This document shows, one piece after another, positions 41,499 through 49,875 of a stretch of DNA of 64,000 bases. The number at the start of each line of letters is the position of its first letter. Within the stretch, counting starts at the first letter, position 1. The notes under the pieces are model-generated. The model was not told where the DNA came from. It was given only the letters and a program-made list of their open reading frames with translations, and ran no database searches. The DNA comes from Chitinophagales bacterium (lineage in GTDB: Bacteria; Bacteroidota; Bacteroidia; Chitinophagales; Chitinophagaceae): NCBI GenBank assembly GCA_020636575.1, contig JACJXP010000001.1, positions 1,054,001 through 1,118,000 on the forward strand, in the 5' to 3' direction. Position numbers and translations under genes: made by a program.

Positions 41499-41528
41499 CT
41501 GTTGACAAGTTTGACTTAAAAAATTTGA

Positions 41529-44354
41529 ATGGCAGAAAAAAAACTTCCAAGATTATTAGCTGCGGCCAAAGAGTTTAATATTGGCCAGGATACACTCATT
41601 GAGTTTTTATCAGGTAAGGGGTTTGCAAAAGATGACCTGAAACCTACTTCAAAACTTTCAGAGGATATGTACCGTGCCTTGCAGCAGGAGTTCCAGAGTG
41701 ATAAGGCCGCTAAGCAAAAAAGCGATCAGCTGGAACTACCTAAGGGAACCCAGGCAGAACCAAAGAAGAAGAAAGAAGAGGAAGAAATAAGCTTTGCTAA
41801 AGAGGACAAGAAGTCTTCAAAAACAACTAAAAAAGAAGAGGCGCCAGTAGTAGAAGCTGCACCTGTTGAAGAAGAAAAGCCGGCAGCAAAAACCAAGGGT
41901 AAAAAGACCGATAAAGAGGAAGAAGAAAAAGCGGCAGCAATTACAAGAATGGAAAGCCCCGAATTGGAGGGCCCCAAAGTCATTAATAAGATTGACCTCG
42001 CAGCCATTGATTCTTCTACGAAGCCTAAGAAAACTGCAAAAACCAAAAAGGCAGAAAAAGAAGAAGAAGAGGTCAAAAAAACTACTAAGGCTAAAAACAA
42101 AAAAGAGGAGACAGAAGAAACTACTGAGACTGAAGCGCTGCCTTCTGCAGAGGAAACAACAAAAGAAGAAAAACAGGAAGGTGTTGTAGAAAATATTGAA
42201 AGGCAAAAAATATCCGGACCTAAGGTATTAGGCAAAATAGACCTTCCGGCCAAGAGTGATACAAGACCAGAAAAAGACGAGAAGCGGAAAAGGAAGCGTA
42301 TCCCAATCGAGAAAAAAGGAGTTAAGAGAACTACAGTAGAGAATAAAGATACCGGCGGTGGAAGGTCCCAGGGAGATAGGTTTAACAGGGGTAACAGAGG
42401 GACTGGTGGAAGACGGGATAACAGGAGAGAAGAAAAACTTATTGACGAGAAAGAGATACAGGAGAAAATCAAGGAAACACAGGCTAAGCTTTCTGGCGGA
42501 GGCGGCAGAGGTAAGAGCCTTAAAGCAAAACTTCGTCGAGAAAAGAGGCAGGAAATGGCGGAAGCACAGGGCGAAGCCGTGGAGGATAATAAGCTACAGG
42601 TTACGGAGTTCATCAGTGTAAGCGAATTGGCAAACCTGATGGATGTAAGCTTTGCAGATGTGATCAGCAAGTGTATGACGCTTGGGATCATGGTTTCTAT
42701 TAACCAGCGCCTGGATGCTGAAGTAATTGAGTTGGTAGCAAGTGAATTTGGTTTTGATGTGGAGTTTATAGATATGGAAAAGCAGATGGAAATGGAAGAA
42801 GTGGATGATGAGGATGATGAGGATGATCTGCAGCCGAGATCACCCATTGTTACAATTATGGGCCATGTGGATCATGGTAAAACATCATTGCTTGATTATA
42901 TCCGTAGTGCCAATGTGGTAGCAGGCGAGGCCGGGGGTATAACCCAACACGTCGGGGCCTATCAGGTGGAGCTTGCTGATGGAAAAGAGATCACCTTCCT
43001 TGATACACCCGGTCACGAAGCGTTTACCGCTATGCGGGCAAGGGGTGCCAAAGTAACCGATATCGCCGTAATCGTAATTGCTGCTGATGATGCTATAATG
43101 CCTCAGACCCGGGAAGCCATCAGCCATGCCCAGGCAGCAGGCGTACCGATGATCTTTGCCATTAACAAAATTGATAAAGACGGAGCCAATCCTCAAAAGA
43201 TATATGAACAGCTTTCTCAAATGAATTTGCTGGTAGAAGAGTGGGGTGGAAAATTCCAAAGCCAGGAAATTTCTGCCAAGCAGGGTTTAAATGTCGACAA
43301 GCTGCTTGAGAAAATATTATTGGAAGCTGAGTTGCTGGAATTAAAAGCCAATCCCGACAGAGAAGCGTCAGGTACAATTATCGAAGCATCACTGGATAAA
43401 GGCCGTGGTTATGTAGCAACATTGCTTGTAGAAAACGGAACCTTGGAGCAGGGAGACCTTATCGTAAGCGGACAGTTTTACGGTCGTGTAAAAGCGATGT
43501 TCAATGAACGTAATAACAAAATGGAAGAAGCCGGTCCTTCAGCCCCTGCTGTTGTACTGGGTTTGAATGGCGCCCCGCAGGCAGGTGAGAAATTCAAGGT
43601 ATATGATGATGAAGCTGAAGCAAAATCAATTGCCAACCGGAGAGCTCAGATCCTGAGAGAACAGGGTATTCGCACTAAGAAACATATTACACTTGATGAG
43701 ATAGGCCGTCGTCTGGCATTGGGAAGCTTTAAAGAATTGAAAGTGATCATCAAGGGTGATGTGGATGGATCTGTGGAGGCTTTGAGTGATTCTTTACAAA
43801 AACTTTCTACCCCTGAGATACTGGTTAGTGTGATACATAAAGGTGTCGGACAGATCAACGAAAGTGATATTGTTCTGGCAGAAGCTTCAGATGCGATTGT
43901 TATTGCCTTTAACGTAAGACCTTCTTTGCAGGCATCCAAGCAGGCAGAGGCCGCAGGAATCGAGATCAAGATGTATTCGATCATCTATAATGCGATCGAA
44001 GAAGTGAAGAGTGCCATGGAAGGAATGCTGGAGCCGAAAGTGCAGGAAAAGATCATTGCCAATGTGGAGATCAGGGAAGTGTTCAAATTTGATAAAGCCA
44101 CGGTGGCAGGCTGTTATGTATTGGATGGAAGGATTAAACGGGATGCAAAAATACGCCTGATAAGGGATGGTATCGTTATCTATCCTTCTGGTGAAGGGGT
44201 GGCTGAGTTGGGTTCGTTAAAGCGTTTCAAAGATGATGTGAAGGATGTTACTGCGGGTATGGAATGTGGTTTAACGATCAAAAATTTCAGCGATGTCAAA
44301 GCCGGTGATATTGTCGAAGCTTACGAAGTAGAAGAAGTGAAACGAACATTATAA
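41529..44354 (+). CDS. infB: Translation initiation factor IF-2
   Basis: 941 residues. The first ~55 residues form the IF2_N-like domain, then about 300 residues of Lys/Glu-rich and Arg/Gly-rich low-complexity sequence, typical of Bacteroidota IF-2. A second IF2_N module (VSELANLMDVSFADVISKC) precedes the G domain with GHVDHGKT (445-452), DTPGHEA and NKID, followed by domains II, III and the fMet-tRNA binding C-terminal domain ending EAYEVEEVKRTL. It delivers initiator tRNA to the 30S subunit. The charged N-terminus explains several long spurious open frames on the other strand. Confidence 0.98.
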   Translation: MAEKKLPRLLAAAKEFNIGQDTLIEFLSGKGFAKDDLKPTSKLSEDMYRALQQEFQSDKAAKQKSDQLELPKGTQAEPKKKKEEEEISFAKEDKKSSKTTKKEEAPVVEAAPVEEEKPAAKTKGKKTDKEEEEKAAAITRMESPELEGPKVINKIDLAAIDSSTKPKKTAKTKKAEKEEEEVKKTTKAKNKKEETEETTETEALPSAEETTKEEKQEGVVENIERQKISGPKVLGKIDLPAKSDTRPEKDEKRKRKRIPIEKKGVKRTTVENKDTGGGRSQGDRFNRGNRGTGGRRDNRREEKLIDEKEIQEKIKETQAKLSGGGGRGKSLKAKLRREKRQEMAEAQGEAVEDNKLQVTEFISVSELANLMDVSFADVISKCMTLGIMVSINQRLDAEVIELVASEFGFDVEFIDMEKQMEMEEVDDEDDEDDLQPRSPIVTIMGHVDHGKTSLLDYIRSANVVAGEAGGITQHVGAYQVELADGKEITFLDTPGHEAFTAMRARGAKVTDIAVIVIAADDAIMPQTREAISHAQAAGVPMIFAINKIDKDGANPQKIYEQLSQMNLLVEEWGGKFQSQEISAKQGLNVDKLLEKILLEAELLELKANPDREASGTIIEASLDKGRGYVATLLVENGTLEQGDLIVSGQFYGRVKAMFNERNNKMEEAGPSAPAVVLGLNGAPQAGEKFKVYDDEAEAKSIANRRAQILREQGIRTKKHITLDEIGRRLALGSFKELKVIIKGDVDGSVEALSDSLQKLSTPEILVSVIHKGVGQINESDIVLAEASDAIVIAFNVRPSLQASKQAEAAGIEIKMYSIIYNAIEEVKSAMEGMLEPKVQEKIIANVEIREVFKFDKATVAGCYVLDGRIKRDAKIRLIRDGIVIYPSGEGVAELGSLKRFKDDVKDVTAGMECGLTIKNFSDVKAGDIVEAYEVEEVKRTL

Positions 44355-44362
44355 ATAGCAAT

Positions 44363-44400
44363 AGGCCCGACCAAAGCGGGCCTTAACAAACTTTTGTTAA
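44363..44400 (+). terminator. Double hairpin after infB
   Basis: AGGCCCG/CGGGCCT (44363-44383, 7-base loop) is directly followed by TTAACAAA/TTTGTTAA (44383-44400, 2-base loop). The T content lies in the second hairpin rather than in a clean tail. It starts 8 bp after the infB stop and probably ends the rimP-nusA-infB operon. Confidence 0.55.
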
Positions 44401-44438
44401 ATCCTTGTACCGGACCTTAATCCTTATTTCTCTAAAAG

Positions 44439-44446
44439 TACTTTTG
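44439..44446 (+). promoter_or_regulatory. Candidate -7 box for the SurA-like gene
   Basis: TACTTTTG fits TAnnTTTG but ends only 2 bp before the first ATG (44449). If it is used, the transcript would begin at or inside the start codon pair ATGATG, giving a leaderless mRNA from the second ATG at 44452. No TTG at the -33 spacing, so this is tentative. Confidence 0.3.
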
Positions 44447-44448
44447 AG

Positions 44449-45828
44449 ATGATGCTTAATACAAAGAGGATATTTTCTGCTTTCATTTTGATATTGTTGA
44501 TGACTTCTGCTGTTCAGGCCCAGCCGAAGAAAGCAGTAGCTGATAAAATTATTGGGATCGTTGGAGACAGGATCATCCTGTTATCCGAGATCAAGAATTC
44601 AATAGCCGATCTTGTACGGCAGGGGCAAACCATTCCTGAAAATGGGGAGTGCCTGCTTATGGAACAGGCCATTATTTCAAAAGTGTTGATGCTCCAGGCA
44701 ATGAAAGACTCATTGCCGGTAACAGATGAAGATGTGGAGGCCGATCTTGATAACAGGATACGTTTGTATATCCGCCAGTTTGGTACGCCGGAAGCACTGG
44801 AAGAAGTAGCAGGTAAAACGATATACCAGATAAAAGATGATGCAAGGGAATCGGTTAAAGAACAAAAACTGGCTGCTGCCATGCAGCAAAAGATCGTTGA
44901 GAATGTAAGGATAACGCCTAACGAGGTCAAGCAGTTTTTTGAAAAAATACCTTCCGATAGTTTACCATTTTATGAATCTGAGCTTGAAGTATGCCAGATC
45001 ATATCTTATCCCAAAGCTTCCCGTGATATTGAGCAATACATATACGGGGAAATGCTGAAATACAAAGAACAGCTGGAAGCAGGCAGGATCAGTTTTGATC
45101 AGCTTGCAAAGCAGGTTTCAGAAGATCCCGGCAGTAAGGATCGTGGAGGTCTTTACCAGATCAACAGGAATGAGAAGACATGGGATCCTGTGTTTATGTC
45201 AACTGCTTTCAGGTTAAAGGAAGGAGAGATCTCTGCCCCTGTTAAATCAAAATTTGGGTATCATATCATCAAAATGGAAGAAAAGAACGGCGATGATATC
45301 AGGGTAAAACATATTTTAAGGATCCCGCCTGTAACAGAAACAGAAATCGATCAGGCAAAACAGAAATTAGATACAATAAGAGCAAAGATCATTACAGGCG
45401 AAATGAATTTTAATGAAGCAGCTTCTAAGTATAGTGATGATGAGGCGGCTAAATATGCGGGTCCCTGTATTCTAAACCAGAGCGGAGCTCCTTATGTACC
45501 TATTGATGCCCTGGATAAGGACATGGTGCTTCAAATTGGAAAAATGAAGCCCGGTGATATTTCTCAACCCCTTCCATATACTGATGAGCAGGGCGGAAAA
45601 AGCGGGGTAAGGCTTATATACCTGAAATCCAGAACAAATCCGCACCGGATGAATATGAAGGATGACTATAGCAAGATCGCAGAATTTGCCCTTGAAGAGA
45701 AGAAAAGGCTGGTATTGGATAAATGGATCAAAGACAAGCTTGCTACCTACTACATCATGATCGATCCTGATACAGGGGATGAATGTCCTGTTATACAGAA
45801 GTATTCTACTGAAACAAAGTCATTCTGA
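44449..45828 (+). CDS. SurA-like periplasmic peptidylprolyl isomerase/chaperone
   Basis: 459 residues. Signal peptide ending at SAVQAQ, then the SurA N-terminal segment (ADKIIGIVGDRIILLSEIKN), a helical chaperone region, and two parvulin-type rotamase domains (about 175-275, with FDQLAKQVSEDPGSKDRGG, and 285-395, with FNEAASKYSDDEAAK). It should assist folding of outer-membrane proteins. A second ATG at 44452 is an equally good start. No downstream partner gene; the next gene has its own promoter. Confidence 0.9.
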   Translation: MMLNTKRIFSAFILILLMTSAVQAQPKKAVADKIIGIVGDRIILLSEIKNSIADLVRQGQTIPENGECLLMEQAIISKVLMLQAMKDSLPVTDEDVEADLDNRIRLYIRQFGTPEALEEVAGKTIYQIKDDARESVKEQKLAAAMQQKIVENVRITPNEVKQFFEKIPSDSLPFYESELEVCQIISYPKASRDIEQYIYGEMLKYKEQLEAGRISFDQLAKQVSEDPGSKDRGGLYQINRNEKTWDPVFMSTAFRLKEGEISAPVKSKFGYHIIKMEEKNGDDIRVKHILRIPPVTETEIDQAKQKLDTIRAKIITGEMNFNEAASKYSDDEAAKYAGPCILNQSGAPYVPIDALDKDMVLQIGKMKPGDISQPLPYTDEQGGKSGVRLIYLKSRTNPHRMNMKDDYSKIAEFALEEKKRLVLDKWIKDKLATYYIMIDPDTGDECPVIQKYSTETKSF

Positions 45829-45850
45829 TAAACAGTGGCTTTAAGCTAAC

Positions 45851-45879
45851 TTGTTTGAGCGAATAATAGTTTACCTTTG
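45851..45879 (+). promoter_or_regulatory. Promoter of the PurF-like gene
   Basis: TTG (45851-45853), 18 bases, then TACCTTTG (45872-45879), an exact match to the Bacteroidota consensus. The start codon at 45888 is only 8 bp after the box, so the predicted mRNA has a leader of no more than about 5 nt. Confidence 0.6.
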
Positions 45880-45887
45880 CAGCCTCC

Positions 45888-47735
45888 ATGAGCGACCCGA
45901 TCAAACACGAATGCGGACTGGCATTCATCAGGCTTCGGAAACCACTTTCTTATTACCATAGACAATACGGAACGGTAATGTGGGGGCTTAATAAGCTGTA
46001 CCTGCTCATGGAAAAACAGCATAACCGCGGACAGGATGGGGCAGGAATCGCCACTGTAAAGCTGAATGTAGAGCCCGGTTACCCATTTATGCACCGGGTA
46101 AGAAGTAATGCCCCACAGGCAATTGCTGATATCTTTCAGCAAATTTCAAAAGAGATATCAGAGCTGGAAGAGTATCACCCGGGTATCAGGAATCATCCCG
46201 GTTTGATGAAGGGGCATGTGAATTTTCTTGGTGAAGTATTGTTGGGTCATCTTCGTTATGGGACCCAGGGAAAAAATAAACTGGAATATTGTCATCCCTT
46301 TATAAACAGGCATACTGTGCCTTCCTGCAACCTGGCTTTGGCCGGTAATTTTAATATTGTCAACTCTGATGATCTATTTACACTAATTGGAAAGGAACCT
46401 CATGATACGGTACGCTTCAGTGACCTGGCAGCCATGATAGAACTGATGCATACATTTTTATGTAAAGAAGATGAGCTTTCTCCCGGTACACCAGACATAA
46501 AAAATGTACTGAAAAAAACCCTCGTCCATCTTGACGGAGGGTTTCATGTAGGAGGAATGACAGGTAACGGAACTGGTTTTGTTTTCAGAGATGCACATGG
46601 AATAAGACCGTCTTATTATTATGTAGACAATGAGGTGATCGTAGCAGCTTCAGAGAGAGCGGCTATCAGAACTACTTTTAATGTTGGAGAGAATGAGGTA
46701 AAAGAACTGATGCCCGGCCAGGCATTGATTGCACATGAGAATGGTAATTATGAAATTGCCCAGTTACTTGAACCTAAAGAAAGAAAGGCCTGCAGTTTTG
46801 AGCGGATCTATTTTTCAAGAGGAAGTGATGAGAAAATTTACCGGGAACGGATTGCTTTAGGCTATCACCTCAGTGAAAAAGTATTGAATGCCATTGATCA
46901 TGATCTGAAGAATACCATTTTTTCATTTATCCCCAATACAGCTGAAATAGCTTTTTATGGAATGGTGAAGGGGATGGAGGATTTTCTGAATAAAGTAAAA
47001 ATTGAACGTATACTCAGCTGGAATAAAGATTTTGATGAAGAAAAGCTGAGTGAGATGATCAACCGGAAAATTAGAATTGAAAAGATCGCCATTAAGGATG
47101 TGAAGATGCGGACCTTTATTACTGAGGACGGAGGCCGCAATGAAATGGTACAACATGTGTACGATATTACTTATGGAACCGTTCGCCCTAATGAAGATAC
47201 TTTAGTAGTGATTGATGATTCAATTGTAAGAGGTACTACACTAAAGGAAAGTATAGTTCGAATGCTTTCCAGGTTGAAACCCAAAAGAATTATTGTCGTC
47301 TCTTCATCACCACAAATAAGATACCCTGACTGTTATGGTATTGATATGAGTAAGATGGGTGACTTTATTGCCTTCAATGCAGCAGTGGAATTGATGAAAG
47401 AAAGAGGAAAGGCGGAATGTCTGAATGAGCTTTTTGAGAGGTGTAAAACGCTTCAGCGCAACAACCAACTACACCAGGAAAATGTAGTACAGGAATTGTA
47501 CAGCTCATTTACAGCGGAAGAGATCGCTGCTAAAATTGCACAACTGATCACACCAGCCGATATTAAAATTCCTATTGATGTAATTTTCCAGGATATTGAT
47601 TCATTGCATAAATCATGTCCGAATAACCTGGGTGACTGGTATTTTACAGGGAACTATCCTACACCGGGCGGAAATAAAGTGGTTAATAAAGCTTTCATGA
47701 ACTATATGGAAGGTAAAAATGTAAGGGGCTACTAA
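45888..47735 (+). CDS. PurF-like amidophosphoribosyltransferase, long Bacteroidota form
   Basis: 615 residues. The N-terminal Ntn glutaminase domain begins HECGLAFIRLRKP (candidate nucleophile Cys9, which would need removal of a short propeptide) and includes KQHNRGQDGAGIAT and GHLRYGTQG. The phosphoribosyltransferase domain has the PRPP loop VVIDDSIVRGTT (440-451). It is about 100 residues longer than standard PurF, with insertions and a C-terminal extension (GDWYFTGNYPTPGGNKVV). It resembles the long paralogue found in many Bacteroidota, so whether it is the main purine enzyme is uncertain and no symbol is given. Confidence 0.85.
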   Translation: MSDPIKHECGLAFIRLRKPLSYYHRQYGTVMWGLNKLYLLMEKQHNRGQDGAGIATVKLNVEPGYPFMHRVRSNAPQAIADIFQQISKEISELEEYHPGIRNHPGLMKGHVNFLGEVLLGHLRYGTQGKNKLEYCHPFINRHTVPSCNLALAGNFNIVNSDDLFTLIGKEPHDTVRFSDLAAMIELMHTFLCKEDELSPGTPDIKNVLKKTLVHLDGGFHVGGMTGNGTGFVFRDAHGIRPSYYYVDNEVIVAASERAAIRTTFNVGENEVKELMPGQALIAHENGNYEIAQLLEPKERKACSFERIYFSRGSDEKIYRERIALGYHLSEKVLNAIDHDLKNTIFSFIPNTAEIAFYGMVKGMEDFLNKVKIERILSWNKDFDEEKLSEMINRKIRIEKIAIKDVKMRTFITEDGGRNEMVQHVYDITYGTVRPNEDTLVVIDDSIVRGTTLKESIVRMLSRLKPKRIIVVSSSPQIRYPDCYGIDMSKMGDFIAFNAAVELMKERGKAECLNELFERCKTLQRNNQLHQENVVQELYSSFTAEEIAAKIAQLITPADIKIPIDVIFQDIDSLHKSCPNNLGDWYFTGNYPTPGGNKVVNKAFMNYMEGKNVRGY

Positions 47736-47759
47736 TATTATTCTTTCTACATTTAGAAA

Positions 47760-48254
47760 ATGAAAACATTGTTATTGGTACGCCATGCTAAAAGCGATTG
47801 GGGTGATCCTGCTTTGGATGATTTTGACCGCCCACTTAATCATCGTGGTAAAAAAGATGCTCCTGAAATGGGGCAACGGTTAATAGAGAAGAAAATTCCG
47901 ATCGATCTGTTTATTGCCAGCCCGGCCAAAAGAGCTGCAAAAACAGCAAAAGAAATTGCTAAAGCTTATGGATACCCGAAGGAGGAAATAGTGTTTGACA
48001 AAGAGCTTTACCTGGCCGCCACTGATACTTTTTTCTCAATAATTGAAAGTATAAAAGATAAGTTTAGCCACCTTGCTGTGTTCTCGCATAATTTCGGTAT
48101 CACAGATTTTGCTAATATGCTTACTGATGCCCGTATTGATAATATTCCAACCTGTGGAGTTTTTGCGGTTAAGATTGATACCGATTCATGGAAGGGTTTT
48201 AAAGAAGCGAAAAAGGAATTCTGGTTTTTTGATTACCCTAAAAATATAAGCTGA
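47760..48254 (+). CDS. sixA: Phosphohistidine phosphatase SixA-like
   Basis: 164 residues of the histidine phosphatase superfamily. The RHG-type motif is LLLVRHAKSDW (His9), followed by DFDRPLNHRGKKDAPEMGQ, ASPAKRAAKTA and the second His in VFSHNFGITDFAN. This matches short SixA proteins, which dephosphorylate phosphohistidine residues. No phosphorelay partner is nearby. Its last 17 bp overlap the convergent glycosyltransferase gene. Confidence 0.88.
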   Translation: MKTLLLVRHAKSDWGDPALDDFDRPLNHRGKKDAPEMGQRLIEKKIPIDLFIASPAKRAAKTAKEIAKAYGYPKEEIVFDKELYLAATDTFFSIIESIKDKFSHLAVFSHNFGITDFANMLTDARIDNIPTCGVFAVKIDTDSWKGFKEAKKEFWFFDYPKNIS

Positions 48255-49359
48255 TCTTTTGTAGAAAATTTTTTATCACCTTCGACATTATTTGTTCCTG
48301 TTTTATTTCCGGAAAGCAGTAATTCATTTGGGAAGCATTTTCTATGGCATTAAGCAAGTTGAACTTCTTTTGAGAAAAATATACAGCCATCTTTTTTTCA
48401 AATAAATATTTTGCGAGATATTCTTGTTCTGTTTGTCCGGGAGTAGGGATCAGGATGCTCTTCTTGCCAAGCATAGCAAGATCCATAATGGTGCTATAAC
48501 CACTGCGACCGATCACTATATCAGCTTTACACATTTCTTCATTCAAATCATGCGATGGTAAATGATTATAGAACAAAATGGTGTTGGTGGATGGAATGAG
48601 ATTTTTACTTTCAGGTAAACCCCGGACAATAGTTGCGGAACCAGGATAATGTGCCACCTGCTTAATAATATTATTTTCAAATATTGTACGTTGAGGCTCC
48701 GGTCCGGAAATAATGATCAGCAAATGTTTTTTTACAACAGGGATATCCCTTTTCTGCATTCGGGTAAGAACGCCTATAAAATGTGTATCAATCAAAGGTT
48801 TTTTTCGGGGATGTGATAGGTCACCTGCAAGAGAATTGTCGAATTCGTTATCGGGTATCCAGCACTCATCAAACCTGTTGATGAAATGGTAATTTTTTTT
48901 CTGTATAAAATTTTCGATCCACTTTACTGCATTTGTTTTTATTCTAAGCTGGTGAGTTAAAAAAACTGAAGGAATAGATGAATGATACAGCCCATACCTG
49001 TTATCACTTATGATGGCATTTATTTTATACTGCTTAACAACATTATCAAGCCATTCATTTTCCTGTTTTATTTTTTTTAATAATGAAGGAACCTGGAAAA
49101 GGATACGAAATGGTAAACTCCATGCTTTTCGGGAGTAGCGTATAGCATAACCATCCAGGTGAATTAATTGCAGATCAGGAAACTCTTTGTTCAGTAAAAC
49201 AGCCTGGTTTTCGTTCCCGGCGAGTATAACATCACAGCCTTGGGCAAGTAACTCTTTAATGACTGGGACACAGCGGGTTGTATGGCCAAGGCCCCAATCC
49301 AGTGGAGCCACAAGAATGCGGGGTTTTTCTGAGAGTTTTCCCTTAAAATCCTGATTCAT
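48238..49359 (-). CDS. Glycosyltransferase, MurG/GT28-like
   Basis: 373 residues, no signal peptide. The N-terminal half has ILVAPLDWGLGHTTRCVPVI, the Gly-rich loop of GT-B nucleotide-sugar transferases, and the C-terminal half has the donor-site block ADIVIGRSGYSTIMDLAMLGKKSILIPTPGQTEQ. It fits the uncharacterised GT28-like family found in Bacteroidota; acceptor and donor are unknown. It converges on sixA with a 17-bp overlap. The region upstream (49360-49456) is shared with the divergent small lipoprotein gene. Confidence 0.82.
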   Translation of the reverse strand: MNQDFKGKLSEKPRILVAPLDWGLGHTTRCVPVIKELLAQGCDVILAGNENQAVLLNKEFPDLQLIHLDGYAIRYSRKAWSLPFRILFQVPSLLKKIKQENEWLDNVVKQYKINAIISDNRYGLYHSSIPSVFLTHQLRIKTNAVKWIENFIQKKNYHFINRFDECWIPDNEFDNSLAGDLSHPRKKPLIDTHFIGVLTRMQKRDIPVVKKHLLIIISGPEPQRTIFENNIIKQVAHYPGSATIVRGLPESKNLIPSTNTILFYNHLPSHDLNEEMCKADIVIGRSGYSTIMDLAMLGKKSILIPTPGQTEQEYLAKYLFEKKMAVYFSQKKFNLLNAIENASQMNYCFPEIKQEQIMSKVIKNFLQKISLYF

Positions 49360-49456
49360 GTTAATTTTTCCCAGTTAACCTTCGACAAATAATAAAATCC
49401 CCAAAAAATAGTTTTATATTGTTAGTCCTTGTTTTACAGTATTTAAAGTCCAAGTT

Positions 49457-49603
49457 ATGAAGACATCCAGAAATTTAGCACTGTTTTTGATCCTTATTGG
49501 AATGATTGTGGCAACCAGTTGCAACAGGAACTATTATTCCGGTACAGGAAAGGGAGGCAAAAATTGCGGATGTCCCAGCCACAAAGGTATGACTGGCTAT
49601 TAA
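49457..49603 (+). CDS. Small lipoprotein (48 aa), Cys-rich C-terminus
   Basis: A short reading frame of 48 codons: a lipoprotein signal MKTSRNLALFLILIGMIVAT followed by SCNRN (lipid Cys22), then the tail NCGCPSHKGMTGY. The compact signal, clear lipobox and the CGCP tail make it a real gene despite its size; similar tails occur in small Bacteroidota lipoproteins. Function unknown. It lies 14 bp before the next small gene, so the two are likely co-transcribed. Confidence 0.75.
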   Translation: MKTSRNLALFLILIGMIVATSCNRNYYSGTGKGGKNCGCPSHKGMTGY

Positions 49604-49617
49604 GGCTGCTAAACCAT

Positions 49618-49866
49618 ATGAACATGAGAAACCCGAATCACAATCTCCTTGTATTATTAAAGGAAAAATCGCTTGACAAGCAGGCTATTGAAACGCATGT
49701 CCAGTCGCTTCATCCTATACTGGCTAGCGTAGATACTATTGTTCATTTTTGCACTGCACATGAATTGGTTAACCGTAACCGGATAACTAACGATCCTAAA
49801 AAGATCATTCGTGAAACTGAATATGTCCGTTTAAGACCTTTCCGTTTCCTGATCAATAAGAATTAA
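49618..49866 (+). CDS. Hypothetical small protein (82 aa)
   Basis: From the ATG at 49618 this gives 82 residues (MNMRNPNHNLLVLLKEKSLD...), no signal peptide or membrane helix, with predicted helical character and a conserved-looking C-terminus RLRPFRFLINKN. An in-frame extension up to 49519 would overlap the lipoprotein gene in another frame and is less likely. No family recognised. It converges on the aminotransferase gene with a 9-bp gap. Confidence 0.6.
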   Translation: MNMRNPNHNLLVLLKEKSLDKQAIETHVQSLHPILASVDTIVHFCTAHELVNRNRITNDPKKIIRETEYVRLRPFRFLINKN

Positions 49867-49875
49867 GAAAATCTG

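Noticed and set aside
41726..42847. 373-codon minus-strand frame, Ser/Leu/Phe-rich, inside infB
   Set aside because: Antisense of the Lys/Glu-rich N-terminus of IF-2; composition is the mirror of GAA/AAG codons and no domain is seen.
45888..47735. Naming this gene purF outright
   Set aside because: It is about 100 residues longer than standard PurF and the candidate nucleophile Cys is at position 9; a paralogue role is possible, so only the family is named.
49519..49866. 115-codon version of the small gene starting at 49519
   Set aside because: The extension overlaps the 48-aa lipoprotein gene in another frame; the ATG at 49618 leaves a normal 14-bp gap.
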